From Lewinellaceae bacterium (GTDB taxonomy: Bacteria; Bacteroidota; Bacteroidia; Chitinophagales; Saprospiraceae): a stretch of 64,000 nt of DNA. The notes beneath the pieces were generated by a model. The model was not told the origin of the DNA. It saw only the letters and a program-made list of their open reading frames with translations, and searched no databases. Made by a program: the position numbers and the translations under genes. This document shows positions 26,270 to 34,749 of this stretch, piece after piece; within the stretch, counting starts at the first letter, position 1, and every line of letters starts with the position of its first letter. The DNA is taken from contig JACJYO010000016.1 in assembly GCA_020636075.1 (NCBI GenBank), positions 1 through 64,000 of the forward strand, read 5' to 3'.

Positions 26270-28183
26270 ATGAAAGCCATACGAATTGTAATTTGTTCTT
26301 TTGTAATCCATCTTCTTTTCCTAACACCTACAAAGGCACAACCGCAGGATACTTCTTATATTCGGCTCGATGACGCCTCGGGCTATACACCGACTACAAC
26401 GCAGCTAAATTCTTTAGAAGAAGCTGCTTCGAGACTGTGCGCTGCTTTTGACTCTGCCGGATTTGGGGGGCAGTTCAAGGTGTACGATTTTGGATTTTAT
26501 TTGCATCAGGAGGTAGCGGAAGGTGGGTATCCGGAACCATTTGCGCAGAAGATTGCGGAGGTAGCGGATTTGTCGCCATATTATTTGTTGTTTGGGAAAC
26601 AGAGTGATAGAAACGGAATCTACAAAAAGTTTTGGGTAGAATTGGTTTTGCCTGACACAGGAAAATTTGAGTGTTTGAACCTACTTTCTCCAACTTTAAG
26701 GAGTGAGATCAAGCAAAAAATTGAGTATGTCGTGGTTAATGCATATTTAAAATCGGGTTCGGATTATCTATATTTTGATGTGGCAGAAAAAGCAGGGATA
26801 GATGTTTTACAGGAGATTGCAGTTAAATATACGGAATGTTGTGATTTGCAATCGCGCAGTGTTAATTCGTGTGATGCCTTTGTATTACCGGCACAGATTA
26901 AAGAAGTGACATATTCCGGTGATGCCTACATTGAAATGAAGCAGGATGGTAATGTCAATTTCGGCCAGCCTTTTCCCATACCGCATTACTTGGACACTCG
27001 CCCTGATAATGAGCAATCGCCGCTTGCCTTAGTGGGTGGATTTAATGTTTCGGCATTAGTTAAATTTAATGGCAATGAACTTTATGAAACAATAAAGGTG
27101 CGTGGAAAAGGAGAGAAGGAAGTTGCTGGGATTACAGTTGTCTTTAATTTTGATGAGCAAGTCGCGTCCCAAGATATAATGACCAAGCAAATAGCAGCAA
27201 ATCTAGGCAGTTCACTTCCTTATATGGCCGTCTTTTTGGATGATCTCAAAATAACATGGGAAATGCGTGTAAAAAGAACCGGAGAACCTGAAGCCGATTG
27301 GGAACCAGTGGGAGAAAGTATAAATAACTGGTATTTGACGTTAAGAAAGCCTAAGCCTGAGGGAACAGGTGTTGGTTATGCTCATTATCAAACACTCTTT
27401 GAAATAGGTTGCAAATATGGTAGGGGAACAAGTGATCCTGAAATATTAAATGGTGTTTGGAGTCATTTCAAAAACAAAGAGGTAAGTCGTTCTGACGGAG
27501 AGCACCTTGCGTATTACAAGACATGGGAGCCGGACCCTACCCCCGAAATTGCTTGGGTCTATACCGATGAGTTACTGAAAAACAGAGAAGGACAGTGTAA
27601 TGCCTGGGCAAAGTTTTTTTTGGATATTCTGAAAGCACAAGGCTATTCTGAAAATGGAAGTTTATTGATAGTTAAGCCTGACCCTGTTAGTCAAAATCGC
27701 CCATCAAGTGGCTTCATTTTAGGCCATTGGAACTTCTTAAAAGGAATAGCAATTAATGAGGATGAATTTGACTATTGGAATCTTTACAATAATGAAAACA
27801 AATATTCCCAGTCCTCCAGCGGCTTGTGGAGCCACCTGTGGTGGCAAAACAGCTCTGCCCCTTTGCCACAAGTTATCCAAACTGGTTATATTCCTGCACA
27901 AGGAAATCCGAATAATTCACTCTCCTATTTCGGCCAGCATATTATAGTTAAAATATTTTCGGGCGGTTCTGAAAAATATCTTGATCCATCTTACGGAGAA
28001 GAATACGATGCAGAACTTTCAAATCTTGAAGGTTTCGTGGCCGGATTTTGGCTGGAATTATTAGATTACACACCTCCCGCATTTATCAATCCACCGCCCT
28101 CCAATGATTTTAACGATTTGGTATTATTTCGAAAAAATACTGCTCTGGAAAAACTCGTCATTATCAATGAATCAAGCTACTGA
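26270..28183 (+). CDS. putative polymorphic effector with transglutaminase-like C-terminal domain
   Basis: 637 residues from ATG 26270 (a longer frame to 26225 would precede the signal sequence). Signal peptide 1-24. Residues about 25-180 are homologous to the N-terminal domain of the 718-residue protein (RLDDASGYTPT, FKVYDFGFYLHQEV, YPEPFAQKI, LSPYYLLFGKQ). The C-terminal part (about 400-600) has a transglutaminase-like triad: GQCNAWAKFFLDIL (Cys443), FGQHIIV (His557) and YLDPSYG (Asp572), in the order and spacing of papain-like transglutaminase/protease folds. The enzyme could cross-link, deamidate or cleave target proteins. It is followed 3 bases later by a small exported protein. The effector role is inferred from architecture. 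Confidence 0.7.
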   Translation: MKAIRIVICSFVIHLLFLTPTKAQPQDTSYIRLDDASGYTPTTTQLNSLEEAASRLCAAFDSAGFGGQFKVYDFGFYLHQEVAEGGYPEPFAQKIAEVADLSPYYLLFGKQSDRNGIYKKFWVELVLPDTGKFECLNLLSPTLRSEIKQKIEYVVVNAYLKSGSDYLYFDVAEKAGIDVLQEIAVKYTECCDLQSRSVNSCDAFVLPAQIKEVTYSGDAYIEMKQDGNVNFGQPFPIPHYLDTRPDNEQSPLALVGGFNVSALVKFNGNELYETIKVRGKGEKEVAGITVVFNFDEQVASQDIMTKQIAANLGSSLPYMAVFLDDLKITWEMRVKRTGEPEADWEPVGESINNWYLTLRKPKPEGTGVGYAHYQTLFEIGCKYGRGTSDPEILNGVWSHFKNKEVSRSDGEHLAYYKTWEPDPTPEIAWVYTDELLKNREGQCNAWAKFFLDILKAQGYSENGSLLIVKPDPVSQNRPSSGFILGHWNFLKGIAINEDEFDYWNLYNNENKYSQSSSGLWSHLWWQNSSAPLPQVIQTGYIPAQGNPNNSLSYFGQHIIVKIFSGGSEKYLDPSYGEEYDAELSNLEGFVAGFWLELLDYTPPAFINPPPSNDFNDLVLFRKNTALEKLVIINESSY

Positions 28184-28186
28184 TCT

Positions 28187-29071
28187 ATGAAATATATTCT
28201 CACCAGTTACCTTTTGATCATTGTTGGTACACAAACATTCGCCCAGGTTGAAAAAATTTTTATTGATGAAACTTTTGCCTATCGCGTTGATAGAATCGGG
28301 AATCGCAAACTAAAATTATCCCTTAACAGTCTTAGAGCAAAAGAGGATACATTACAAACATTATTAGAGGTCACAAATACAGGCAAATATGATTACCAAC
28401 CGATAGCCTGGCATATTGTAGATTCTTTTTTGTATGCAATTGAAATAAGAAGGCTAGACGATCTTTTTGTGAGTGTATTTTTAATACGATATCGTATCCC
28501 TTTAAATAAAAGGAAAGATGAAAAATTAGATATTAGTAAAATGTCAGAATCAATGGAAACCTTGTATTACGTTCAAATAATTGACAAATTTTTATTTGAT
28601 GTATCCAATAATATTAGATCACAGATAAAGGAACCGGTGTATTTTGATTTTATAGTCGACGACAAAGGTCTGATTACTATTGCACTACTCGAAAAAGAAA
28701 AAAGAACCTTGGTGATATATACTAAATCCATCTCACAACATGAAATTGAAAACACGGATAACATACCAGTCTACAAACGTATTAAATCATGGAAACTGAT
28801 AGGTTCTTTTGCCTGTTCAATACAAACATCATTTCGAATGTTTAAGGAAAATGAAAATCTGTATCTCCTTACTGAAGATGGCAATTTGTTTGAGGCAAAA
28901 AGTGCAGAACTCAATATGTTGTCATTAAGAAAAACTGAACCTTTGGTATTACTAATTAATAGGGATGTAAAACAGGGTGTTCAGTTTATTTCGGTTGACC
29001 GGGTTAATAAAACTAAAAATATTAGCGAGACCGATATAAGTCAATACGCTAAAAGGTTAATTGATTATTAA
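28187..29071 (+). CDS. exported protein paired with the transglutaminase-like effector
   Basis: 294 residues, starting 3 bases after the transglutaminase-like gene stops, so certainly co-transcribed. Signal peptide of about 19 residues (MKYILTSYLLIIVGTQTFAQ). The mature protein is beta-rich, with many short strands and charged loops (lysine- and isoleucine-rich, AT-rich gene); no motif is recognised. If the upstream protein is a periplasm- or surface-acting toxin, this could be its exported immunity or chaperone partner. That is inference from position alone. Confidence 0.5.
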   Translation: MKYILTSYLLIIVGTQTFAQVEKIFIDETFAYRVDRIGNRKLKLSLNSLRAKEDTLQTLLEVTNTGKYDYQPIAWHIVDSFLYAIEIRRLDDLFVSVFLIRYRIPLNKRKDEKLDISKMSESMETLYYVQIIDKFLFDVSNNIRSQIKEPVYFDFIVDDKGLITIALLEKEKRTLVIYTKSISQHEIENTDNIPVYKRIKSWKLIGSFACSIQTSFRMFKENENLYLLTEDGNLFEAKSAELNMLSLRKTEPLVLLINRDVKQGVQFISVDRVNKTKNISETDISQYAKRLIDY

Positions 29072-29485
29072 GCAGCTTTTATCTGATCTGTTTTATGGCG
29101 CTCTGCCTTCAAATAATATACAATCGCAAGCTACCCCTCCCAGTCTAAAATCCAACTACGGAAAAAATCCGGTGAAATACCCACATTTCGGGACACTTGC
29201 TCCTGAATTTACAAGGGCGAAACCTGGGCATTCCGGCCCGAAATGCGGGCGCAGTTTTTCACCCTGACAATAATTCCACGCATTTGGAATACCTGGAAAT
29301 GCGGGGAATTTATTTTAGGACGAGACAACGAGACTGATAGCCAAATCACAAATCCGACACCCGCCGCCGCTCCCAAACCCACCACCCCAACAACCCCAAA
29401 ATAAAAACCACAAAGCCAATCATAACCCAAACTTCAGCCCGCCGAAAATACCCGGGCGAATCCACCATGCCAACCACTGGAAAAA
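29072..29485. other. 414-base intergenic region, boundary of exported-protein block
   Basis: It holds imperfect palindromes around GCATTTCGGG-type motifs (29185-29330) and a C-rich stretch (29360-29400). The open frames (for example 29209-29430 minus) have no start signal or family features. It separates the plus-strand exported-protein block from the minus-strand replication module. Confidence 0.4.
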
Positions 29486-29881
29486 CTACTTGCCTGATTT
29501 CCATGGCCCCTCAATTTTTACACAGTGAACAAGCAGGTGAAGCAATTCAACCCGGGTCTGGATAACCCGGCTTTCCCGGCCAAGTTTTAGCGTTTGCCCC
29601 TCCATCTTTTCAAATAATGGGTTTAGCACAGACTCGTATTCCTGGAGCTGGTTTTGGGTAGATTCTAGTTGTTGGCGCAGGTTATCTACTGTGCTGTTCA
29701 GCTGTTCGATTTCAGTAAATTGTTCTCCGCGTTGTTCCAGAACCAGGTTGATGTAATCGGAGAGGTTGAGGCCGAGGCGGGCGCCTTGTTCGATCAGGTA
29801 TACTTTCATGCCGGGCGTAATCCGGAGGTTGATGTTAGCTGTTTTGGCTTGGGGGTATTTTGGAAATTGATCGTATAGCAT
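29486..29881 (-). CDS. small ribbon-helix-helix-like, coiled-coil protein (mobilisation type)
   Basis: 131 residues. Residues about 14-50 (TANINLRITPGMKVYLIEQGARLGLNLSDYINLVLE) fit the strand-helix-helix pattern of RHH/CopG-like DNA-binding proteins. They are followed by a coiled coil (LNSTVDNLRQQLESTQNQLQEYESVLNPLFEKM). Proteins of this layout accompany mobilisation or partition genes on Bacteroidota elements. It is the last gene of the leftward replication-type module; 54 bases separate it from the primase-like gene. Confidence 0.6.
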   Translation of the reverse strand: MLYDQFPKYPQAKTANINLRITPGMKVYLIEQGARLGLNLSDYINLVLEQRGEQFTEIEQLNSTVDNLRQQLESTQNQLQEYESVLNPLFEKMEGQTLKLGRESRVIQTRVELLHLLVHCVKIEGPWKSGK

Positions 29882-29911
29882 ACGCGTGATTTAATGGGTG
29901 AAATAATATTG

Positions 29912-29971
29912 TTTTGCGGGTGTTTTACCGGTGTTTTACAAGGTTATACGGACGTTTTGCGGGTGTTTTAC
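29912..29971. repeat. three direct GGTGTTTTAC repeats before the RHH-like gene
   Basis: TTTTGCGGGTGTTTTAC occurs at 29912-29928 and again at 29955-29971, with a shorter copy CGGTGTTTTAC at 29929-29939. The right-hand copy overlaps the last codons of the primase-like gene. Short iterons before a DNA-binding protein gene could be its operator or part of a replication or transfer origin. Confidence 0.45.
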
Positions 29972-30985
29972 GGCAAATCCGCCCGCATTGTTTATTGGCG
30001 AATCCGTGAAATCCCAGAACAGCGGATACCCGTGTTCCGACAGGGCCCACCCGGCTTTCTCGTCGCATTTGACCAGGTAATCCGCCAGGTCAAGTCCATG
30101 AATGCGGTCGGATTCCGCTGCTTTGCGTTCCAGTAAATCAGAAACATACAGCTGCTTGCAAAGCGTTTGTAGTTCAATGGCTTGGGCGCACCATTTATCG
30201 TAACTATTCAGATCGGGGAAAAGCACTACGTCCTGGTTTTTCAGACACTGGCATTTTGTCGCGGACAAATTGTGCAGGCCTCCTGTCGCCAACCAAATGT
30301 AATCGGGCAGGAGGCCGCTCATCAGAACGGCCGTTTTCTCGCTTTCTACCAACGCTACCTTCTTCCCGGTGTTCCCGGTTTGTAATTGATGCTCGCCGAA
30401 CAGGCATTGCGCCAATTGGAAATCCGGTAGCCGAAGGACGGCGTGCGCCCAACTGATACGCGCCTGTGGCTCCTTAACGCGTTTCCCGGTTAGCGGGTGG
30501 TATAACATGATTTTCCCGGTGCGCACATTTCCAAGGCGGTCGATTTGCCAGAAGACCGTTGCGCCCGGCCAGTGTTTGGATGTACCGATCCGGTACAGGT
30601 TTACCAAATATGCCGCCATTTCCCGGTGAAAAAGCCGGTTCAGAAAGGCGACAAAATGGTTCCGGGCATAGCAATTCAGGGAACGGCTAACGATGTGTAT
30701 TGGGATGCAGGAAACCGGGTTTTTAGCGCCCAATTTGGAAATGGAAATTGGAAGTTCCCTATATAGGGTTTTTCCAATTTCCATTTCCAAACCGGATTGG
30801 TAAAATACCCCTGGAGTGAGGTGATATCCGCAGTTGATTTCGCGGTTGCAACGGCCGATTTGATCCGGCAGATAATCGCCGGTTTCGGTGTCGATATACC
30901 GCTTGAATTCTTTTTTACCACAGGCCGGACAGGGCCAGCGCTTGACCGGACGGCTATTGTCCAATCGATACCAAAAGTTCTTCAT
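29936..30985 (-). CDS. primase/TOPRIM-type replication protein (DUF6371-like)
   Basis: 349 residues from ATG 30985; a start at 31120 lies deep in the upstream gene and is less likely. An N-terminal zinc ribbon (CPACGKKEFKRYIDTETG ... GRCNREINCGYH) is like CHC2-type primase fingers. A middle part has NHFVAFL...VNLYRIGTSKHWPGATVFWQ, and a TOPRIM-like core KVALVESEKTAVLMSG...LFPDLNSYDKW carries the conserved Glu and Asp residues. This fits the DUF6371/TOPRIM family of Bacteroidota mobile elements, presumed to prime or regulate replication of the excised element. It overlaps the ATPase gene by 32 bases, so the pair is translationally coupled. Confidence 0.75.
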   Translation of the reverse strand: MKNFWYRLDNSRPVKRWPCPACGKKEFKRYIDTETGDYLPDQIGRCNREINCGYHLTPGVFYQSGLEMEIGKTLYRELPISISKLGAKNPVSCIPIHIVSRSLNCYARNHFVAFLNRLFHREMAAYLVNLYRIGTSKHWPGATVFWQIDRLGNVRTGKIMLYHPLTGKRVKEPQARISWAHAVLRLPDFQLAQCLFGEHQLQTGNTGKKVALVESEKTAVLMSGLLPDYIWLATGGLHNLSATKCQCLKNQDVVLFPDLNSYDKWCAQAIELQTLCKQLYVSDLLERKAAESDRIHGLDLADYLVKCDEKAGWALSEHGYPLFWDFTDSPINNAGGFAVKHPQNVRITL

Positions 30986-32171
30986 TTTGGGGCTGAATTT
31001 TAATGGTGTAAAAGGTTTGGCGGTTGCGCTGTTTTTGCAGGATGCAAATGTGGCCTTGCGCGTAAAATGTCCGGCTTGTTGCGGCAATCTCGTCGAGGCG
31101 CTGTCCAAGGATTTTAGCACTGGCTTCGAATTGTTGGCCGAGCTGCTTCAACAGCTCTGTTTTGGTGTATTGCTGTCCAATACTCAGACCTTCCAGAAAT
31201 TCAAGCACTTCCGCTTCAGATGCTTTGCGTTGACGACCTATCCGTAATTCCTGGATTTCTTCCTGATCGGCTTCTGTCAATAACTTCGTGTCCGGGTCAA
31301 TGCGCGCATACACAGGAAGCGGCGCTTTCGTGTTCCGGCATTTGATGAACCGAAGGCGGATAATATCGGAGGGGACGCCCTCGCCATTCTGTTCCGCCGC
31401 CAGTTGGATAGCCGTGGTGGCTTTATTGAACAGTTCCGTTCCCAGGTGCCCGCGCGCCTTTTGCTGATTGGGGTTTTCATGAATGACACAAAGGAATGTG
31501 GCATTGTAGCGATTGACCATGACATTGAGCATATCAATCAGGCGCATGCTGTCTTCTGTGCGGTTGAAGTCGCTGACACAGTCCGATACAACATCGAGGA
31601 TGATAAAAATGTGTTGGGTAAACTGGTCGCGTAAATAAGCAAGGTAGGCTTCCAAAGCACTGATGCGTTCTTCGCGGCGAAATTCTAGCAGCGAGGTGAA
31701 TACGAAATGATCCAACTGATCCTGGATGTTAAATCCGGCATTAACCTGGATGCACTGCAAGGCATAGGGCAACTGGTCATTGAGGTTTCGTTCGGTGTCC
31801 ATGTAACAGACTACCGAATCTGACTCAAGTTCCAATTCAAACCCCAGTGTTCCGGCAGCCGTATTCCGGCGATTTAACAATAAACTGGCAAACATGCCGG
31901 CAACCCGGCTTTTATGCACACCGGACTGCCCTTGTAATACATTGATTGTTTGTGGGAAAATCACGCCCTGTCCGTTTAAATTAATCAGGGGTTGCGAGAA
32001 CCGGATTGTTTGCATTTTTCGGTTATTGAGTTCTTCGGCAGTTTTAAGCATGCAAGCCAGTAGGGTGCTTTGGCAATTTGGCTGTGCGCCCGGTTGACCC
32101 AGCTTATCAAACTCGCCATGCACCGCATGCAAGGGCAGGGCGCTTTCGGGCAAATTTGGATTACTGTCCAT
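30954..32171 (-). CDS. RecA-like AAA ATPase (RepA/helicase-like) of mobile element
   Basis: 405 residues. Walker A is GQSGVHKSR at about residues 80-88, and Walker B is IFIILDVVSD at about 185-195, followed by a sensor region HENPNQQKARGHLGTELFNKATTAIQL. This is the RepA/AAA_25 hexameric ATPase type found next to TOPRIM-primase genes on Bacteroidota elements, probably a replicative helicase or loader for the excised circle. A C-terminal winged-helix-like segment (about 325-380) follows. It overlaps the upstream HTH gene by 11 bases and the downstream primase gene by 32, so the three form one operon. Confidence 0.8.
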   Translation of the reverse strand: MDSNPNLPESALPLHAVHGEFDKLGQPGAQPNCQSTLLACMLKTAEELNNRKMQTIRFSQPLINLNGQGVIFPQTINVLQGQSGVHKSRVAGMFASLLLNRRNTAAGTLGFELELESDSVVCYMDTERNLNDQLPYALQCIQVNAGFNIQDQLDHFVFTSLLEFRREERISALEAYLAYLRDQFTQHIFIILDVVSDCVSDFNRTEDSMRLIDMLNVMVNRYNATFLCVIHENPNQQKARGHLGTELFNKATTAIQLAAEQNGEGVPSDIIRLRFIKCRNTKAPLPVYARIDPDTKLLTEADQEEIQELRIGRQRKASEAEVLEFLEGLSIGQQYTKTELLKQLGQQFEASAKILGQRLDEIAATSRTFYAQGHICILQKQRNRQTFYTIKIQPQNEELLVSIGQ

Positions 32172-32523
32172 GGCGCCCTCCTTTTTTTCTTACCGGAACA
32201 TTGGTCGCTTCCGTTTTGATTTCCGCAAGCGTTTTACGGCGGTTCTGCAACAACCATGCTTCCAGTTCGGAGCGCCGGAAATACAATTTTTTACCGCGTT
32301 TGAAATGCGGGATGCCGCGCCGGGAGGTGAGGGTGTACAACGTTGGCCTGGCCAGGCCGGTGATTGCGACCGCCTCGCTTAAATCTACGATTTCACGTGT
32401 TTCAGGATTGGGTAGCGCGGAAGGCTGGTGAAGTTCCTGTGCCAATACGCGGGCAAAGTCGAGCAGGTCGCTCTTGCTGATTTCAAGTTTGATGAAATCC
32501 GGCAAATTTTGGAGCTCAAGCAT
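32161..32523 (-). CDS. excisionase-like MerR/HTH_17 protein
   Basis: 120 residues. Residues about 45-95 match the HTH_17 (MerR-like, excisionase) domain: VDLSEAVAITGLARPTLYTLTSRRGIPHFKRGKKLYFRRSELEAWL. Such proteins bind element DNA and act in excision or in control of replication genes. The first about 40 residues are helical and may be a dimerisation or adaptor part. It is the first gene of the ATPase/primase operon; expression of the set is probably tied to its binding. Confidence 0.85.
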   Translation of the reverse strand: MLELQNLPDFIKLEISKSDLLDFARVLAQELHQPSALPNPETREIVDLSEAVAITGLARPTLYTLTSRRGIPHFKRGKKLYFRRSELEAWLLQNRRKTLAEIKTEATNVPVRKKGGRHGQ

Positions 32524-32652
32524 TTTTGATGTGTTTTATGCCAACAACATCGTTGACGCTCCAAAAGTGAATCGCGTTATTTTGTGTTATCTTGCTGCAA
32601 TAATGGAAATATCGCTGCAGATATTCAACGCGCCCTGAAAATATCGTTTGGG

Positions 32653-33732
32653 TTATACTTCCTTTGATAAATAGGGCTTGGGCCTGTGGTTGAACAGGTC
32701 AAATTGCATCCGGGACGGTTTGCCCTCTTTTAGCATAATTACCATGCATTCGGGCTTAACATCAAAGTTGTCGAACCAGGCTTGAAGAAAACGCGCATAG
32801 TACTCCCGGCCGCTATTTTTAGCCTCGGTATTGCATTCCCAGAGTTTGTAAAAGCAGTAGTAAATGATCCCTTTTTCGCGGTTATTCAGATTTAGGTGAA
32901 ACCGCTGGAAAGGTGCTGCTTTGGGCAGGCGCAGGCCGATGAGTTTAAGTTTCTCCACCTCGGATTTCGGCAGGAAGGGTTTTTTCGAACTGCCGGACTG
33001 CTCGTGCAAAAAGTCGAAAAAGCGGTGGATTTGGCCTGTGGTCAGTTTGCCAGGTATTGCTTCCAATTCCTGCTCTAGTAACAAGGCTTTGAACGCATCA
33101 ATGGAAGCGCCCGAATCCGTTGTTTGTGCTTCCGATTCCGGGTTGCGCAAACGATCAATGGTCTCATCAACCCATCTTATTTGCTGCTCCAGGCCGTTGG
33201 CCTGCATAATTTGTTCGGTGCAAGGTTTTTCAATTAGTTCCGGGCTGATTCCGGCGGAAAACAGGAATGAAACAGATTCGTCATTGTCTAAACCGGATTC
33301 CTGAAAATCAGGGTCTTGGAGTACTTCTTGCAGTATTTCCAGTATTTCGGTTAGGATCATCTCGCCAGTCCAGTCGGTCAAATCGGCAGTCCACAACTTT
33401 TTTGCCCGCTGAAATCCGGGCAGTTCGTCACCATCATAGTTTTCGAGCAGGTAAAAAAAGGTGTCGAAATCGTTCGACAAGCAATCGGTGTCTCCGGTCG
33501 CCAAACTACGAAAGACATGCCCAAGCGCGGGTTTGTGTACCTGTTCTACAAGTTCCTTTCGGATGTTGGCCAAGGCCTCGATTTTTTCCGGCACCGTGCG
33601 CAACAGGTTCAGCCTGCGCTGGGTGCTATTTTTAAAGTCTTCTAAAAGGAAATGACCTGCGGTTTTCAGGTTTGGGTCGTGGGCTTCCAGGTGGGGAAGG
33701 ATGTCGGATGGGAGGTTAATCTTTTGGAGCAT
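32653..33732 (-). CDS. unknown element protein with conserved C-terminal region
   Basis: 359 residues from ATG 33732. A longer frame to 33765 is rejected because a minus-strand TAAATTTG promoter box lies at 33770-33763, so the mRNA cannot start earlier. Mostly helical and acidic. The C-terminal 110 residues (IHRFFDFLHEQ ... LPKAAPFQRFHLNLNNREKGIIYYCFYKLWECN) look like a distinct domain seen, in my recollection, in hypothetical proteins of Bacteroidota integrative elements. Its role is unknown; it sits at the upstream end of the replication module and is transcribed in the same direction. Confidence 0.6.
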   Translation of the reverse strand: MLQKINLPSDILPHLEAHDPNLKTAGHFLLEDFKNSTQRRLNLLRTVPEKIEALANIRKELVEQVHKPALGHVFRSLATGDTDCLSNDFDTFFYLLENYDGDELPGFQRAKKLWTADLTDWTGEMILTEILEILQEVLQDPDFQESGLDNDESVSFLFSAGISPELIEKPCTEQIMQANGLEQQIRWVDETIDRLRNPESEAQTTDSGASIDAFKALLLEQELEAIPGKLTTGQIHRFFDFLHEQSGSSKKPFLPKSEVEKLKLIGLRLPKAAPFQRFHLNLNNREKGIIYYCFYKLWECNTEAKNSGREYYARFLQAWFDNFDVKPECMVIMLKEGKPSRMQFDLFNHRPKPYLSKEV

Positions 33733-33762
33733 GTTAGATTTTTTTTGTTTAAAACTTGACGT

Positions 33763-33770
33763 CAAATTTA
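33763..33770 (-). promoter_or_regulatory. -7 promoter box of the unknown element gene
   Basis: On the minus strand TAAATTTG matches TAnnTTTG and lies 31 bases before ATG 33732. It sets the start of that gene and of the leftward module. Confidence 0.5.
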
Positions 33771-33921
33771 CGCCCTATTTGCAACAAAAAAAATCTAAGA
33801 ATAACGAGGCAGGTATAAATTATAGGATTTTTTGGCGTTTGGGCGACGGTTTTATGGGCGAGGGTGCATGCGTATAAGTAATCTCAATGCTAAATATGAA
33901 TGCAAGTTCTTTGATGGTTTT

Positions 33922-34254
33922 TTACCCCAAACGCGCTGCCACCATCTCTTTTAAACTTTCAGGCGCCAAAACCTCCAGTTCGCGCCCAAAACGCACCAGT
34001 TCATTCACCAGCTCCGGATTAATGATCACCCGCAGGCTGAATTCGTAGCGGTCTCCATCCTGGTCCATCAGCCGCTGCGAAGGGTGGATGGGCCGGGTTT
34101 CCAATGCCGGTAGTAGTGAGCTATCCAGTCGGTAAATGTTGAGGTGTGGGGCCAACTGCTTGGTCAGGATTTTGAAGAAAGCGTTAATATTAAGCCGCAA
34201 ACTAGTCCCGCCACCACATAAAACCTGCTGACTATGGAAGAAAAAAATCCGCAA
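33922..34254 (-). pseudogene. C-terminal remnant of a WYL-domain regulator
   Basis: The last 70 of 110 residues (LDSSLLPALETRPIHPSQRLMD...YEFSLRVIINPELVNELVRFGRELEVLAPESLKEMVAARLG) have the pattern of the C-terminal extension of WYL transcriptional regulators: strand, EL..EL..FG..LEVLAP.SL. No HTH or WYL core precedes it. Instead the frame runs into the start of the RhuM-like gene on the other strand. It is probably the truncated end of a regulator lost by recombination at this boundary. WYL regulators commonly control phage-defence loci. Confidence 0.7.
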
Positions 34255-34749
34255 TTCAACGACATCCTCCTCTACACAGCCCCCGCCGGCAAGGTACGGG
34301 TAGATGTGCTGTATGAAGGCGAAACGTTTTGGCTGAGCCAGAAGCGGATGGGGGAGTTATTTGGGGTGGATGTCCGCACTGTTAGTGAGCACCTGCAGAA
34401 TATTTATAAGTCCGGCGAACTCAGTTCCGAGGCAACTGTCCGGAAATTCCGGATAGTTCAACAGGAAGGCGACCGGCAAGTTACCCGTGAAATTGACTTT
34501 TACAACCTCGACGCCATTATCGCAGTAGGCTACCGGGTGAACAGCCTGCGGGCCACGCAGTTCCGCATCTGGGCCACACAAACCCTGCGCGAGTTCATCC
34601 TGAAGGGTTTCGTGCTCGACGACGAACGGCTCAAACAAGGCAAACGCTTCGGCAAAGACTACTTCGATGAACTGCTGGAGCGCATCCGCGAGATCAGGGC
34701 CAGCGAGCGGCGGTTTTTTTATCGTTTTTACGTGCGGCTAGTGGATTAG
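34234..34749 (+). pseudogene. RhuM-family gene, 3'-truncated
   Basis: 171 residues against about 330 for full RhuM-family (virulence RhuM/Fic-associated) proteins. The N-terminal part is well kept: VDVLYEGETFWLSQKRMGELFGVDVRTVSEHLQNIYKSGEL, then the VGYRVNSLRATQFRIWATQTLREFILKGFVLDDERLKQG helix set. The reading changes after LLERIREIRASERRFF to an unrelated short tail and stop. RhuM-like genes are common inside type I restriction loci, which begin 2.6 kb further on. I think the break came with insertion of the following three-gene module; whether the truncated product works is unknown. Confidence 0.75.

Noticed and set aside
29209..29430. Small minus-strand membrane-protein gene
   Set aside because: The hydrophobic translation arises from a C-rich/A-rich tract; there is no promoter, no ribosome-binding context and no family likeness.
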